Origin: Entoloma clypeatum
Lineage: Eukaryota; Basidiomycota; Agaricomycetes; Agaricales; Entolomataceae
Direction of reading: 5' to 3'
Assembly (NCBI GenBank): GCA_963565915.1
Contig: OY751490.1
Location: 248,001 to 312,000, forward strand
DNA: 64,000 nucleotides
Each line of letters begins with the position of its first letter. The first letter of the stretch is position 1. A program made the position numbers and the translations under genes. This document shows, piece after piece, positions 11,330 to 22,977 of the stretch. The notes under the pieces were generated by a model, which saw nothing but the letters and a program-made list of their open reading frames with translations, made no database searches and was not told where the DNA came from.

Positions 11330-11780
11330 GCTGGGACGACCGCAAGAACCACCGGACGCCACCGGTCCCAGGGGTGCCCATCCCCACTGCAAGGGGGGCT
11401 AGAACGCGTGGAAGGACGCGGTGGGGCAGTGGGAAAACGGGGATCCCGGTCGAGGGCTCGCGAAGCCGCTGAAGGACTGGCCGACCGAGTGGTACACGGG
11501 CGACACGAGGGAATTCATTCATGGCTGACAAACGCGGTCAGCGTGAGATCGTCGCGATCGAATACGCGCGGTACGCACCTCCCCCCGCCGTCTGAGGCAT
11601 GCTGATCTTCGTTCGTCTCTTTCCCCCTCCCCTTCCCCCCAAAAGAAACGGAAAATATCAGGGTCGGCGACAGCGACGAGGAGATCATCACCGCCTACCC
11701 AGAGACCCACAAGAGGGTCACCGAGCTCATCAGGTTGATCCGGTTTCAGCTGGACCCGGCGAGCCACGTCGCGGTGTGAA
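11330..11780 (+). pseudogene. Remnant of a hypothetical agaric protein
   Basis: Two coding-looking pieces sit in order. At about 11407-11517 the frame gives AWKDAVGQWENGDPGRG then LKDWPTEWYTGDTREFI and stops. After a possible intron (donor GTACGC near 11573, acceptor AAAAG near 11644) comes DEEIITAYPETHKRVTELIR, then a stop in the GCGGTGTGA stretch near 11780. The pattern (a WKDA..QW..GDP segment followed by an xYPE..K segment) reminds me of a repeated hypothetical family in agaric genomes; I cannot name a function. In-frame stops and a frame break near 11400 mark it as non-functional. Part of its 5' end may have been replaced by the aminotransferase duplicate. Confidence 0.5.
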
Positions 11781-12045
11781 GAGATGGCGAGCTCGAGCTC
11801 GACGAGGTCCGATGGGGGGAGATTTCTTCGCCTGAGCGACAGTGTAACGCATCTTCGTTAGTTTGCTGTCTGGGTCACTCAAAACGCCGACGGTTTCTCC
11901 CCAAAGGGCCTCCCACCAGCGGGGAGTGACGGAAAGTGCGAGAGAGACGACGGGAGGACGCAACGAGTGAAACGGCCCTTTTCCCCCACAAATTGGGTCC
12001 GATCTTACATCATTGGCATCCCACCCATGGAAGATGCGCTAGGGG

Positions 12046-12052
12046 TATATAA
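12046..12052 (+). promoter_or_regulatory. TATA box of the beta-trefoil gene
   Basis: TATATAA lies about 85 bases before the ATG at 12137, followed by a C/T-rich stretch. This is a well-formed strong-type fungal promoter and fits an abundantly expressed small protein. Confidence 0.6.
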
Positions 12053-12136
12053 TGGCTGACTAGGGCTTGTACACCCATCAGCACCCACTAGCTTTTCTAC
12101 CTACAGTTTCATCGCCCTCGTCTTTTACTCCTCGAC

Positions 12137-12712
12137 ATGGCCACTTTACAACCTGGAAACTACGTCATAAAGAGTTTCATTGAGCCTCGCCTAGCGATCA
12201 CCCTTCACCGCAACAACAACCAGGGTACGTCAACATGTCTACCTTCTTTTTGGCCTGAGTTCACTACATGTTCCCCACCTTGACTAGTTGGGACTATCCC
12301 TTGGGACGATGAGGCAGCTTCCTTCCATGTCGTAAGTGTTTGATACTTTTTCTGTTCCATTTCTTCTTACGGTATCACCATTGCCTAGTGGGCTGTGAGA
12401 CCCGCCGGGCCTGGTCGATTCTTCTTCCAGCAAACTGGGGCTAAAAAGTACATCGCCCCCGGGCCTAACGGGGTTACTGGCTCAGACACGCCGTACGCTT
12501 GGTCCCTCAGCTCACACGGGTTGTTCTGGGAGTGGGTAGCTGTTCTCCTGTCATCTTTGTTCTTCCGCGGGCGATGCAAATGTTTTTCCCATCACAGGAT
12601 TCAAGATCCAGCCTCGAAGGCCGTACTTACGTTGCCTATCAGCGGAATCTCCAAGGCTCAATTAACGATGAAGGTGTACAATCATGGCCAGGACCAAGTC
12701 TGGTACTTTTAA
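12137..12712 (+). CDS. Small beta-trefoil (ricin-B-lectin or protease-inhibitor-like) protein
   Basis: Spliced from four exons (12137-12224, about 12287-12332, about 12390-12530, about 12591-12712), giving about 130 residues. It begins MATLQPGNYVIKSF, the usual opening of fungal beta-trefoil lectins and mycocypin or cospin-type inhibitors, and ends GQDQVWYF, matching the Q-x-W-x-F element of the fold. No signal peptide is seen, as expected for cytosolic fruit-body defence lectins. The frame ends at a TAA two codons after QVW; a GTAAGT donor follows at once, and the sequence past the next AG reads NNTPKSSTVFKIENM, so the C-terminus may be truncated by a nonsense change. Sugar or protease specificity cannot be inferred. 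Fold: moderately sure; sub-family: not. Confidence 0.6.
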
Positions 12713-12778
12713 AGTAAGTCTTACGGCATTGTAAAGTCGATGTGGGGGTACTCACTACTCTTTCGCCTGAACTAGAAT

Positions 12779-14431
12779 AATACACCTAAATCATCCACTG
12801 TTTTTAAAATCGAGAACATGATAACGAGCACTTGTACTCCCAGCAACTTATGGAATCAGAACTTCTTCACGAAGATCCCTCTGATCTGCTTCTGAGAATT
12901 GTAAACGAATGTGTATCTATATTCATACTGATATGAGGATAGGTGAGAGAACTCAGTGAACATCATTTCCCGCTTTCCTTGTTGGTGATGCCTCTGACCT
13001 CCCCTGTTTCGTCCCAACCGATTCCTACGGATCCCCTGGCACTGAAAATAATACACTTCCAGATAGATCACGTCGTTATATTTCGTTGCACCACATATCA
13101 ATTACGGTGAATTCATTCCGAACGCCGGCGAAAGCTTTAGAACCAAAATCAAACCAAAATCGGAGTCTCCCTGGAAGATATCGCGAACCGCCGTACCATC
13201 AATGTACCGAGCGTTGTACTCAACGCGAGCTGGAAGTTTTTAAAAACATACTCAGCTTCGGGGAACAGTCAATGTTGGGGCTAGTGATCGTGACAAGGTT
13301 CTCAATGAACTCGAAGGGAAACAGGATGATATCGATCCGATATCCAAAAGACGATCGCCGCCTGATAGTCTTACCCTCCGACTCGGCCTCTGCTCTTCCA
13401 TTCGAGTTGGACACCATCCGTCGTGGCTCGCATTTGTCCTGAAAATCGTTCACAGAATTAGTAGAGCAGAGCAAAGGGAGAGTTTTTTCAGTGAGGCATG
13501 AGGAGGAAGGGAACGGACCCGTCCAAGTAGGCGAGGCAGGGAATGGAGGAAGTGTTCGCTTACTGCAATGTTGCGGCGAAGGATAGCCTGTTTGTTTCAA
13601 CTTGCCAACGTGAGTCGATTATATGCGCGTCATCTGCCGTATTCCATACCAGAGCTAACGAGACATCCTGTGGCTTGTGACTTTCAGTACTCCTGGGAGC
13701 GCGCCGCCTGGCTTCATCACCCAGCGCAACTTTGCAACTGACGGCACTGGCCCCAACAAATCCAGGCAGGACTCCGAGGCATCGCATCCACTACGTCAAC
13801 TTCCAAGTGGTCGTCTGCACCAATGACCATTCAACGGAATATCGTCAGGCGGTACACCATAAAGTCCCCTCCCCGATGATGGATCGTTGCAGAACGTGGG
13901 GTATGAGGCGGGGATCAGGGCCGAGGCACGTACATAGTACTAGCCATCCAAGATACGCAGTTTTTTCACTTGATCTTGTTACATATCCTGGGTGGGCTGA
14001 CTCTGCGTTCCCTGAAGGTGATTACACGGGCCCGACGATCAACAATGTCGTCATTATCGTCCCCGACACTGTAAATAGTAAGAGCACTCGTTAAGGAAGT
14101 GATGTGGAGGATGAGGCATTATAGATTGCAGCCTCTTATGGTGCAGATCACCTAGTCACCACTGGGTTATGGGCCGCTGCAGGGCACGGCAAGTCCGAGT
14201 TCGTTCTGGGAGGCATCCACACACCCACAACACCATCAGGGAGAATTTGGCCCTGTGTCATGACGCAGTCAGCAAAGTGCTAAGCCTGTGTCGTGATGAA
14301 AGCATTACATATTATGGCAACAGAACCTGGACGACTGCCCCCTTTTTGATTAGCGACACATGGTGAAACAGCACATACAGCTTTTGTTTTACATCGTAGA
14401 ATGATACAAGTACAATCTCGATAATCGATTT
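12779..14431. other. Unresolved coding-looking stretch, both strands
   Basis: Protein-like segments occur on both strands but no model holds together. On the minus strand, DVSLALVWNTADDAHIID (about 13670-13610), SFGYRIDIILFPFEFIENL (about 13350-13295), EYNARYIDGTAVRDIF and VGIGWDETGEVRGITNKESG (about 13015-12955) follow in order; joining the middle pair needs removal of only 22 bases (GTATGT...TTCCAG, 13231-13252). On the plus strand a well-formed intron (donor GTGAGT near 13610, branch GCTAAC, acceptor TTTCAG near 13687) follows MEEVFAYCNVAAKDSLF, and 13960-14090 reads PGWADSAFPEGDYTGP. I cannot decide which strand carries a gene, or whether both are relics. Confidence 0.25.
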
Positions 14432-16315
14432 TCAACCCTCTTTGACGATCTCCCTTACAGCCTCAGCAAAGATCTCAGTTCCCTTCTTCAAATCCTCCTT
14501 GTTGACATTCAACGGAGGAATGAATCTCACAGTCTCGTATGCGCTCGTCGTCAATATCAACAAGCCCTTTTCGATGCACCTCTTGACAATACGGTTTGAC
14601 AGAGACTGCGGACTGTCAGCCTTGGTGACAGGGTCGAATTTGGCGCCAGGACCGTTCGGGGACGTAAACTCAACCGCCACCATCAAGCCGCGCCCTCGGA
14701 CATCGAGGATGTAAGGTGCGAGCTCGGCCTCCTTGCGGAAAGCGTGCAGGTAGTTAAACAACTCGGTGGATCTGCGTGATTCAGCGGTACAATCAGCATG
14801 TTGAGAGATCGAGGGCAGCTGAGATGAAGGTACCGGGCTTGAACGTTTGCAATGATGTTCTCCTCCTGGAAAGCCTCAGCGACAGCAACAGCTGCTGCGC
14901 AGGAAACGGCGTTCCCAGCATACGTCCCCCCCTGATGGAAGTGTTAGCTTCTTATGGGTGAACCGAGCGCGTGATATACCATGCTGCCGGGCTTGAGTTT
15001 ATCGGTCAGTTCCTTACGGCTGATGACACCACTCAAAGGGAAGCCGTTCGCTAGGCCCTGAGGCCATTATTCAATATCAGAATGCACAAAAGGGGAGCGC
15101 TGCACGAACCTTGGCAATGACCAGGATATCCGGCCTTACTCCGCTCTCCTCAATCATAAAGTATTTACCAGTTCGACCGAATCCGCTCTGGACTTCGTCG
15201 ACAATCAGAAGGATGCCATGCTTATCGCAAACTTCCCTAAGTCCGCGGAGGAACTCTGGAGCAGCAGGGACATAGCCGCCTTCACCCAGAAGGGGTTCCA
15301 CTATGATGGCAGCGGTGTCGCGCGGAGCGCTTTGTTGAGCTAGAAGCAGGTCGAGTTGGCAGAGAGATTGAGAAACGAGAGTGGAAGATGGTGTGGAAGG
15401 AGGAAGGTTGTGTTGGTGCCAGTACGGGAAAGGAATCGCGAAAGTTCCGGGCTGCAGGTACGGTTTGAGACGCGAGTATCAGGTATCAAGAAAAATACCT
15501 ACCATGACGGGGAAGGAGCCTTCGGAGTAAACCGTCTTGCTTGAAGTAACGGCCATGGCACCGTACGTTCGACCATGGTATCCGCCTAAATGAAACTATC
15601 ATGCCCAATCGATTGATGTGAAACAGTCCAAAAGTACCTTGCATGTAGATGATGTGTTGCTTCCCGGTCGCCACGCGAGCCAACTTGATAGCTGCCTCGA
15701 TAGCTTCAGAACCGGAGTTCCAGAAGAAGAAGGAATCGAGTGAGGCATGAGGCATGAGCGGAAGGAGTCGTTCGATGAGTTGGACATATGGTTTATGGAA
15801 ACCGATACTGCACTGTTTTTGTCCAGTTTAAACCAGCTGAAAAGTGATAATATCCGTTCTACTCTGACGCACCTGTGCATGGACGATGTTCATACATTGC
15901 TCAGCAGCGGCCTGGCTGACTTTAGGATGGCAGTGACCTGGAAGAAAAGAAATTACACGTTGTCCGCCATAGTCGCGTTCCGTGGAAGATACCTAAGGAT
16001 GTAACCCCGATTCCGCTTGTGAAGTCAAGATATTTGCGTCCGTCATCGTATTCCACATAAGAACCTCGTCCCTTCTCCATGAAGCCATGGGTGAGTCTTC
16101 CTAGACCCTTTGTAACGTGTCGTTGGCCGAGCTGGTAGAGTTCATCCCCGGGAGTAGCGTAACCCCTGGCTGCGACAGGCAGGCTCGCCTTGCACACATT
16201 GTGTCGACTGCGTATTGACCCCCAAATCAACAAAGGTTTCAGAAGATGATACAGCGTCCTATACTCACATTGCGCCAGCGACACCACGAGTCAAAGGAAG
16301 TTTTCCTGCAAGCAT
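14432..16315 (-). CDS. 4-aminobutyrate aminotransferase (class III, PLP), probably mitochondrial
   Basis: Transfers the amino group of GABA to 2-oxoglutarate, giving succinate semialdehyde and glutamate (GABA shunt). The exon series reads [16 protein letters not shown]..., a basic, acid-free start fitting a mitochondrial presequence, then [75 protein letters not shown], the PLP-binding [18 protein letters not shown], and [12 protein letters not shown] with the Schiff-base Lys. The last exon (14745-14432) carries the C-terminal domain, with GLMVAVEF and ending REIVKEG. All junctions keep frame. Class III enzymes are similar to each other; GABA is the likeliest substrate, ornithine or acetylornithine less so. 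Its 3' half is duplicated in broken form at 10655-11323. Confidence 0.88.
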
Positions 16316-16612
16316 CGTGTTGAGTTCTGACCGCCAGTTGCAGATAACCTGTCGGAGTACAAGCTGAGTTTGATGAGACTCTCTACCACGCCGGGCCCCT
16401 AGTAGATCTGCACAATGGAAGGCTTGATTGCTGAAGGCACGGAACGTTGGTGGGACGTACTCCGGGTCTCCTCTACTTGCACCTGTTGTGGATGTACAAC
16501 ATGGGTGGGTCACATAAATATCACACTGTGGAAATCAAACCTCCCGCAATGCGATCAATCAATCACAACACCTCAAGATGCCCGTTGGTTTCGACGCTCA
16601 TGAAGCTAACAT

Positions 16613-17833
16613 ATGGTCAGCGTAAATTCAACACCAGAGCCCGTATTCCCTCAGGAAATATTCGATTTCATCCTCGATTACCTCTTCCATGATAGAGAAA
16701 CGCTGAAGATCTGCAGGCTCCGAGTCGTGTGCAAAGGCTGGTCACGATCGTGTTGTCATCACATACTTCACGACGTTAGACTGTGGGGGCCACGAAGTTG
16801 GAAGGGGTTTTTGGACTTCAGAATTGAGGACTACGCCCGAGCAGCCTCGAGTTGTATCGGCACATCCGTTCCTCAAGAAAATAGCGCATCTCGAATTTCC
16901 CCGGATCACTTTCCTCCTCCTTAACTCTGGACTCGGACCAGAAGATCAGTATCTCCCTTTAATACCATCTATGTTCAAATATGTCACCGTTCTCGAAATC
17001 GGGGACCTTTCCGTCACATCCTATGACACAGCTCAGTGCATTTGCTCCTTTCCAAACTTGCAGTTGTTGAGATGGAATTGCACATTGGACACCTCTGCTG
17101 GGAATTATTCAGAGTCCCCTCCGCGTCTTCCCACGAGTATGCACAGGTTCACCATAGGGTTCAGGGGTGGCGCGAAAAATCTCCACAAATTCGCAGGTTG
17201 GTTCGAAAATATGGACCTTCCGCCCATCATCGCTGTCCAGATCCTCGAATTCGATCCAGATAATCTAGGTGGCCTCAGGATACTCCTTGACACAATTGGG
17301 TGTCTCTCCAGAGTTTGGAGCTCGCGTTTGACCGTCCAGGTTCGTTATTTTTGTCCACGGTTGATCTCTTAAACATATTTATCTCCCCATAGGCCTCGGC
17401 CCCCGACCAAGGATGATCCGGACAAAGCATGCCCGGGCCGAATATCTGGATTTCACATCCAACACTGACCTGCAGTCTCCCATGATGCCACGATAATCTT
17501 GGTGAATACCACCTTCAGTACATACAAGCTTGCCTGGATCAAACTCCAGTCAGACAAATCACGGTGTCGACGAGCGAATTTATACCCAAAGACCTTGCAC
17601 GACATTCATTCGTTTGGCGAAGGTTCGACCAGATGATTTCTCAATCCCTCAACACTTACCCTCGGCCAACGTTCAGCCTCCACGTCGTCACACCCGCTGT
17701 TCTGCACCCAGAGCATGCCAAGCAACTCTTCAAGTTGCGGGAGGGACTCTTCAAGTTGCGGGAGGGACTCTTCAAGTTGCGGGAGGGACTCTTTAGTTGC
17801 AGTGCACTTGGCATCGTGAAACCTTATCTATAA
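16613..17833 (+). pseudogene. F-box protein gene with a frameshift
   Basis: The first frame gives an F-box-like helix set, FPQEIFDFILDYLFHD then ETLKICRLRVVCKGW (residues about 12-50), the SCF ubiquitin-ligase recruitment element. The leucine-rich body that should follow is in another frame from about 16850 (FLKKIAHLEFPRITFLLL, and further to 17340), with no intron that would join them. An intron with donor GTTCGT near 17340 and acceptor ATAG near 17392 is plausible, but the following frame soon stops. The C-terminal part is open from about 17530 (SEFIPKDLARHSFVWRRFD) to the TAA at 17833 and includes three 21-base repeats. Either a decaying member of the expanded agaric F-box family or a gene with sequence errors. 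The ATG at 16613 is the only good start. Confidence 0.6.
17726..17800 (+). repeat. 21-base tandem repeat, three copies plus a partial
   Basis: The unit CTCTTCAAGTTGCGGGAGGGA occurs at 17726, 17747 and 17768, with a partial fourth unit after it. It is in frame with the F-box C-terminus and encodes KLREGLF three times. The copies are identical, so the expansion is recent. Confidence 0.95.
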
Positions 17834-18690
17834 GCATGCTAGACACGCCTTTCTTGAGGAGGTTTTGACGGGGCCTGTGGCATCCCGGTCTTCGGAGCGC
17901 GCTGAAGAATCGTTAGGTAGGTACCGTACCAGCCATTCCGAGAATGTCAATCCTCGGCAAGATCCTCGGTCGCAGGAATGAGGCGACGAGACCAGGGGGG
18001 GGGAAAGGCATAAGGTCCTAGCCTCCGTAGACGCCGCCGTCGTCACGTCAATAGCAGTGATCTTCTATATATATCGATAGGCGATCGATAGGAGACAGGA
18101 AAAACGAAAAACGAAAAGCGGGCAACACGGGATGGAATCTACATCGAATCACACACAGGGCATGGCACGACGAAACGACATGGATTTCTGGCCACTCACT
18201 GGCAGGCATCACATCACATGCAAGGCTCACAGCTTATACTCCCTTTCAATATAGGTATCCCCTTGGTACATGAGTACCGCGGAAGGCCGACCAATAGAAA
18301 AGATGCGTATTGAAGTAGTACTAGTACTCATCAATACTCCAAATTGAAAGATCTTTCCATTCTAAGCACCAGATGATTTCCAGGGTATATACGCTACACC
18401 AGATTTGCTACAACAAAAAGATGCAATGCACAACAATGCAGACGAGTAAAAAAAAGTGTTAGCTACAGACAATCTTCTAGCAGTTATAACAATCCAAGAC
18501 ACACACACACACACACACAATACATCCAAGGAGAAAGAGACACAGAGAGAGAGGACATAAACATCACCAGGACAAAAAATGGGAGAAACAAAAAAAAAAG
18601 ACAGAAAAAAACCATGTCCGCACGAGAACTGGAACGACAAGGAAAACACCACACCTCTTGCTCCAAAAACACACCCAAAGCATCTTGGAT
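17834..18690. other. Intergenic with a CA microsatellite
   Basis: There is no gene I can support. A (CA) run of about nine units lies near 18500-18520, followed by GAGA-type repeats. This is the convergent interval between the F-box gene and the large minus-strand gene. Confidence 0.5.
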
Positions 18691-21600
18691 TCAATGCTGA
18701 GCCTGACCTGAATCATCGGCCAACAACAGCTGCTGCGCCGCCTGCGGAACCCAACCCGGCAACCACCAACATGCATTGGGCGGCGGCCGAGACGCCAGGG
18801 AAAGCGAAGGCGATGCAGGCGACGGAGTAACGTTCACCCGCTGTTCAGGATGGTAAAAACGAGTCGGGGCCTCACTCGGTCCACCGCCAGTAGCCAAATC
18901 AAAATCGACCTCCATCGGCGTCACATCAGAACCCCCAGAAGCGGTTCCCAGCGCTTGCTGGCCCTCCTCCACATCCATATCACCCACCTCCTCTCTCTCC
19001 AACCGGTCCAAAAACGCGTCCCACTCAGCCAAATCGCTATTGAACCCCCCATCACCAGGTTCCGGCATTGGCACCGCCGCCGGAACAGGAACGTCGTTGC
19101 TCCTCATCCCCGGCCCTACGCTCCCCCTCCCCCTCCCTCTCTCCATCCTCCTCCCCCTCTGCTCCCACTCCCCAGGCTCCTGTCGCACTTCCGGTTCTCG
19201 TTCGCCTCCACCCCGAAAAAACAGCTGACGCCCAGCCACAGCAGCCCCACCTCGAGCCCATTGCTCAGCCCTCGCACGATCAACCGGCGTCCCCCGACAC
19301 ACCACCGCTCTCGCGACACCCACCTCGATGGCACGCAACGATAGAGCGCGGATGGTGCTCAGTCTTGGCGGGGGCACGGGCAGCGTTGACTCGTACACCA
19401 CCGGTGCTGACGTCGAGAAAGGAGAAGGGGACAGGCAATGGGATGGAGAGGGGGACGGACAAGGGGACAACGACAGCAATGGCGATGGTGATGGCTGTAC
19501 GGTAGTTGGTTGCGCACCAAACGACTGCTCACGTCCAAGGGGGCTCGGACACGTCGAAACCTGCGGCTGCAGCTGGGAGAGAGAACAGAGATGCGCCGGC
19601 TCATTCTGCGTCTGTGCCTGCACGGCTGGTTGCGCAGGAGCAGAGTGCATCGCCGATTGTTCAAGCACCGCTGTCGTCGCCCTCGGTAGTACCATATCCC
19701 CACCATCACCGCCAACACACCCAACCGGCCCCACATAAAATGCACCCATCCTCCCACCCCCTTGTACACCCTGCTGCTGCACCTGAAACGATGGATCATG
19801 CCACGCATCAGGGTCAATCTCCCCTTCCGCATCTTCATCGTCATCTTCTTCGTCCTCATCATCATCCTCGTCCTCGTCAAGCCATGATCGCCTCCGCTTC
19901 CTCTCCCGCTTGGACTCGGGGTCGCCTTCATCATCGCTATCGCTCAGCTCGCTCTCATAGTCGCTCCAGTCCTCTCTGTCTTCTGCCACTTTAGCTCCGC
20001 GTCCTCCACATCCACTCTCATTCACGTTCTCGTTCTCCTTGCCAGATTCGACCTTCTCCCCCATGGCAGTGTCCTCCACACCGTCATCATCTCCACCGGC
20101 AGGAGCCTCATGCAAGAGATACCAGGACTTGGGCCTTCCGTGACGCATCGAATACGTCTCCATCTGATGCGCAACAATGTCCCTAATCGCGGGAAACGTG
20201 TAGCGACGGATCCTACAAGGGGAAACTTTTGTCAGTCCAAATTCGGACAAAACAACAGAAGAACAAAAAGAAACCCACAGCTCCGCAACCCGAAACTGAC
20301 ACGCAATCTCCCACATCCCTGGCGTTCTCCTCCTGCCACCCACCCACCTCCTCCGCCTCGCCGTCCCATCCTCCTCCCCATACTCACACCCCGTCCCTTC
20401 AGCCCCGTCCTCCATCTGAACATCTTGTCCCTGTTCGAGAGAGATCACATAGGGCTGCTGCTGCTGCTGTTGCGGGGGCGAGCCGCCTTCAGAAGAAAAG
20501 GACAGACCATTTGCGTAATCGTAGCCATACGAGTACGTATAAGGTTGTTGGAGCTGTATACTCTCTTCATGCCGGCTCGGCCCCGGCTGGTCCTGCTGTT
20601 GGTGGTGCAGCCCAAACCCCTGCTGCTGCTGTTGACGCCACATCGTCGTCGAGGGCCCCGGGCCCGGCATGCCCATCATCACGTCTTGCTGATGATCATA
20701 TTGCATATACCCCATGCTTTCCATGGCTGGTTGTGTCCCCGATGAATCCACATCCATAGGCAGGGGCACGGGGGAAGTGACGGCCACGTACTCCGATATG
20801 TTCACCACCGGTGGAAGTCCCTCAAAGGGGAGGGACGGGGGCGGTGGAGTCGCAACCTGAGAAAAATCTGCTGGCGGCGGAGGGGAAGCCTCACGAGAAG
20901 GAGGTGTGACAATGACCTTGATCCCCATGCCCTCATAGATCTGGAAGGGAAGGTTGTCAGGGGGAGGGGACGACGACGGTGACGATGAGGACGATGATGG
21001 GGGCGTAGGCGGGATGACGAGGAGCTTTGGGACGTCAAATCGGTCGCTAGAGGGCATGGATACGAGCGCAGAGTTAGGGATAGAAGGAGCAGGAGCCGCA
21101 ATTTCGGGTGAGGCTTCGGAGATGGGTGGGCCGATTGATGTTGTCGCAGCCGAGCCAGAGGGAGGAGAGTCAGGTATGGGTTCAGTTGCAGTTGGTGAAG
21201 ACGGTGGGTCTGGGGTATCGTCTTTCGAGACGGGGGTAACTATATGCGCTGGTGTTGATTCACAAGACGCAGTCTCAATACCAGGAGACGTGGATTGATC
21301 TTCTTCCGCCTGAGCTTCCGGTACAGGTGCCATCGCGACCGGGGTTATATGCGCCGGCTCGGGCGCAGGCGACACACCGCGCCCAGGCGGCAGATGTGAA
21401 GGCTTGGCTGAATCCATCGATGACCGCCGTGGTGTCGAGTCGTGAGATGACGGGATGGGCGGTGGGCGTGACGAACCAAGTCTAGCAGACCGGCCACTGA
21501 CTCGAGCACTGCGCCTTTGACAGGCTGCCTTCTCTGGATGTGCGCCACTCGTCATAGTAGTAGAGGGGAGCTTCTCTTTCGTCCTTGCGATCGTTACTGG

Positions 21601-22175
21601 TATCACAGGTATTGGTGTTGAGGATCGTCTCGTCCTGGTCCTTGGCTGGGATGCAGCAACCAGGGACGAGGATCGTCTTGACCTCACTGAGCGTTTACTG
21701 CATTCTGTCGTTGTCGGCGGTGGCTTCGGTTTTGGTTTGGTTTTCTTCTAAACGCTTGTCAGGACTCCAGCTACAGCAGAAAGAAAGTTTTTGATAAAGA
21801 GAAACATACCAAAGCCACTGCACAGCCGTTTTCCTTCCTCCTCTTCGGGATCGAGGCTTCTCGCTCCCTTTCATCGGTGTGGCTCAGAGTGGCAACTGAT
21901 GGCTCAGACTGCTTGCGCTTCCGTGTCGGCAACGACGGCGCCTCCACTCTGCGCCGCTTGTCCGCACGCAACTCTTTGGGGCTGTTTGCTTGCTGCGCAG
22001 GAGGCAGATGCGATGTGGGTTCCACCACGCCGCGAGCGCGTTTGCGGTTGCCTACAGGGGGAGGGCTATATGCGGGATGCACGACGAGCTCCAATCTTGC
22101 GCTGCGTCTCAGGGGCAGGCTACCAGCAGGCATGGGAATGGAGACGGGAGTTGGCGGCGGAGCTGGGACCGCCAT
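18691..22175 (-). CDS. Large low-complexity, polyQ and acidic protein, putative nuclear factor
   Basis: About 1,100 residues from three exons. Exon 1 (22175 to about 21808) starts MAVPAPPPTPVSIPMPAG and is rich in basic clusters such as ADKRRRVE and TRKRKQ, possible nuclear signals. An intron with donor GTATGT near 21807 and acceptor TTTAG near 21750 joins it in frame to KKTKPKPKPPPTTT. The body is Ser/Pro-rich with Gln runs (20640-20450) and a Glu/Asp run (19895-19820). A second, 66-base intron (about 20285-20220, GTGGGT...TTGTAG) is read through in frame but splices WEIACQFRVAEL to RIRRYTFPAIRDIVAHQ. The most ordered part is this block plus ETYSMRHGRPKSWYLLHE. Near the C-terminus is CRGTPVDRARAEQWARGG. 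No family recognised; a transcription-related role is inference from composition only. Confidence 0.7.
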
Positions 22176-22977
22176 TGGAGCGTAAATGAAATAAGTTCAG
22201 GAAGCTATATGCGGCAGGCCTGGTCAGCATCCGGTGGAGATAAGTGAAGAGGGAGTTACGTTGATGTGATGATGAAATTCAGGCGAAACGATGCCTTGAA
22301 TGTGTGCAACGTCGTGGTCGAGCTGACTCTCCTGCCGTTCCCACGCACCACCCCCATAAACAAAACAACAGCACTTATGGTGGATCACGTGGGAGGGCAG
22401 TGCACATAGCAACGCTCTTGGGAGGGAGAAGGAGGAGGGGGAGGGGGAGGGGGAGGAGGAGGAGGACATGGGGGGGGGGAAGTAACTTGGGAGTTGAGGG
22501 GAGAGATGGACGGGTGTTGGTCTGGGATTTTAGGCTAACATGACCATCGATCCGACTATATGCGTTACTCGTTGCGCAGCTTCTCTGTCTCCCATATCGG
22601 GCAAAAGTCATCCACAAGCCCTTGAACCTTCCCCCCCTTCTTTCCTTCGCGATCAAAAAGTCAAAGATCGAAAGTAAGTATCTCAAAAAGGGCTTACAAC
22701 CCTGGAAATCCGTCTGCCATTCCCCAATTCAATTATTGTACCTGTCTCTCCCATTTGATTTCCTTGCGTCGGAAGAATGAATGAATCCTTTCCATCAAAA
22801 TGCCCGTACCCCGGGAGGCGAGTATTCATAAACCTGGGCGCCCAAATTGGCAGCCTGTCACCATCATGCCTGGGTTATCGCGGCCGGCATTCATCCTCAC
22901 AGTCACAGTGGCATCACCCACAAGAATCGAGATTTCCACGACGCGTCAAACCCCCGATCGCATGATTCCGTAACAAA
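22176..22977. promoter_or_regulatory. Upstream region with a purine-rich tract and CACGTG box
   Basis: A strand-asymmetric G/A tract (GGGAGG, GGAGGG and GGAGGA units, about 22420-22485) lies about 250-310 bases upstream of the minus-strand start at 22175, with a CACGTG box at 22386-22391. On the coding strand it is a CT tract, common in fungal promoters. No gene is seen here. Confidence 0.4.

Noticed and set aside
20110..20745. Plus-strand open frames (for example 211 codons) inside the polyQ gene
   Set aside because: They are antisense readings of GC-rich, low-complexity coding sequence and have no domain of their own.
22430..22485. GGAGG-rich tract as a ribosome-binding site
   Set aside because: The organism is a eukaryote; this is a polypurine promoter tract.
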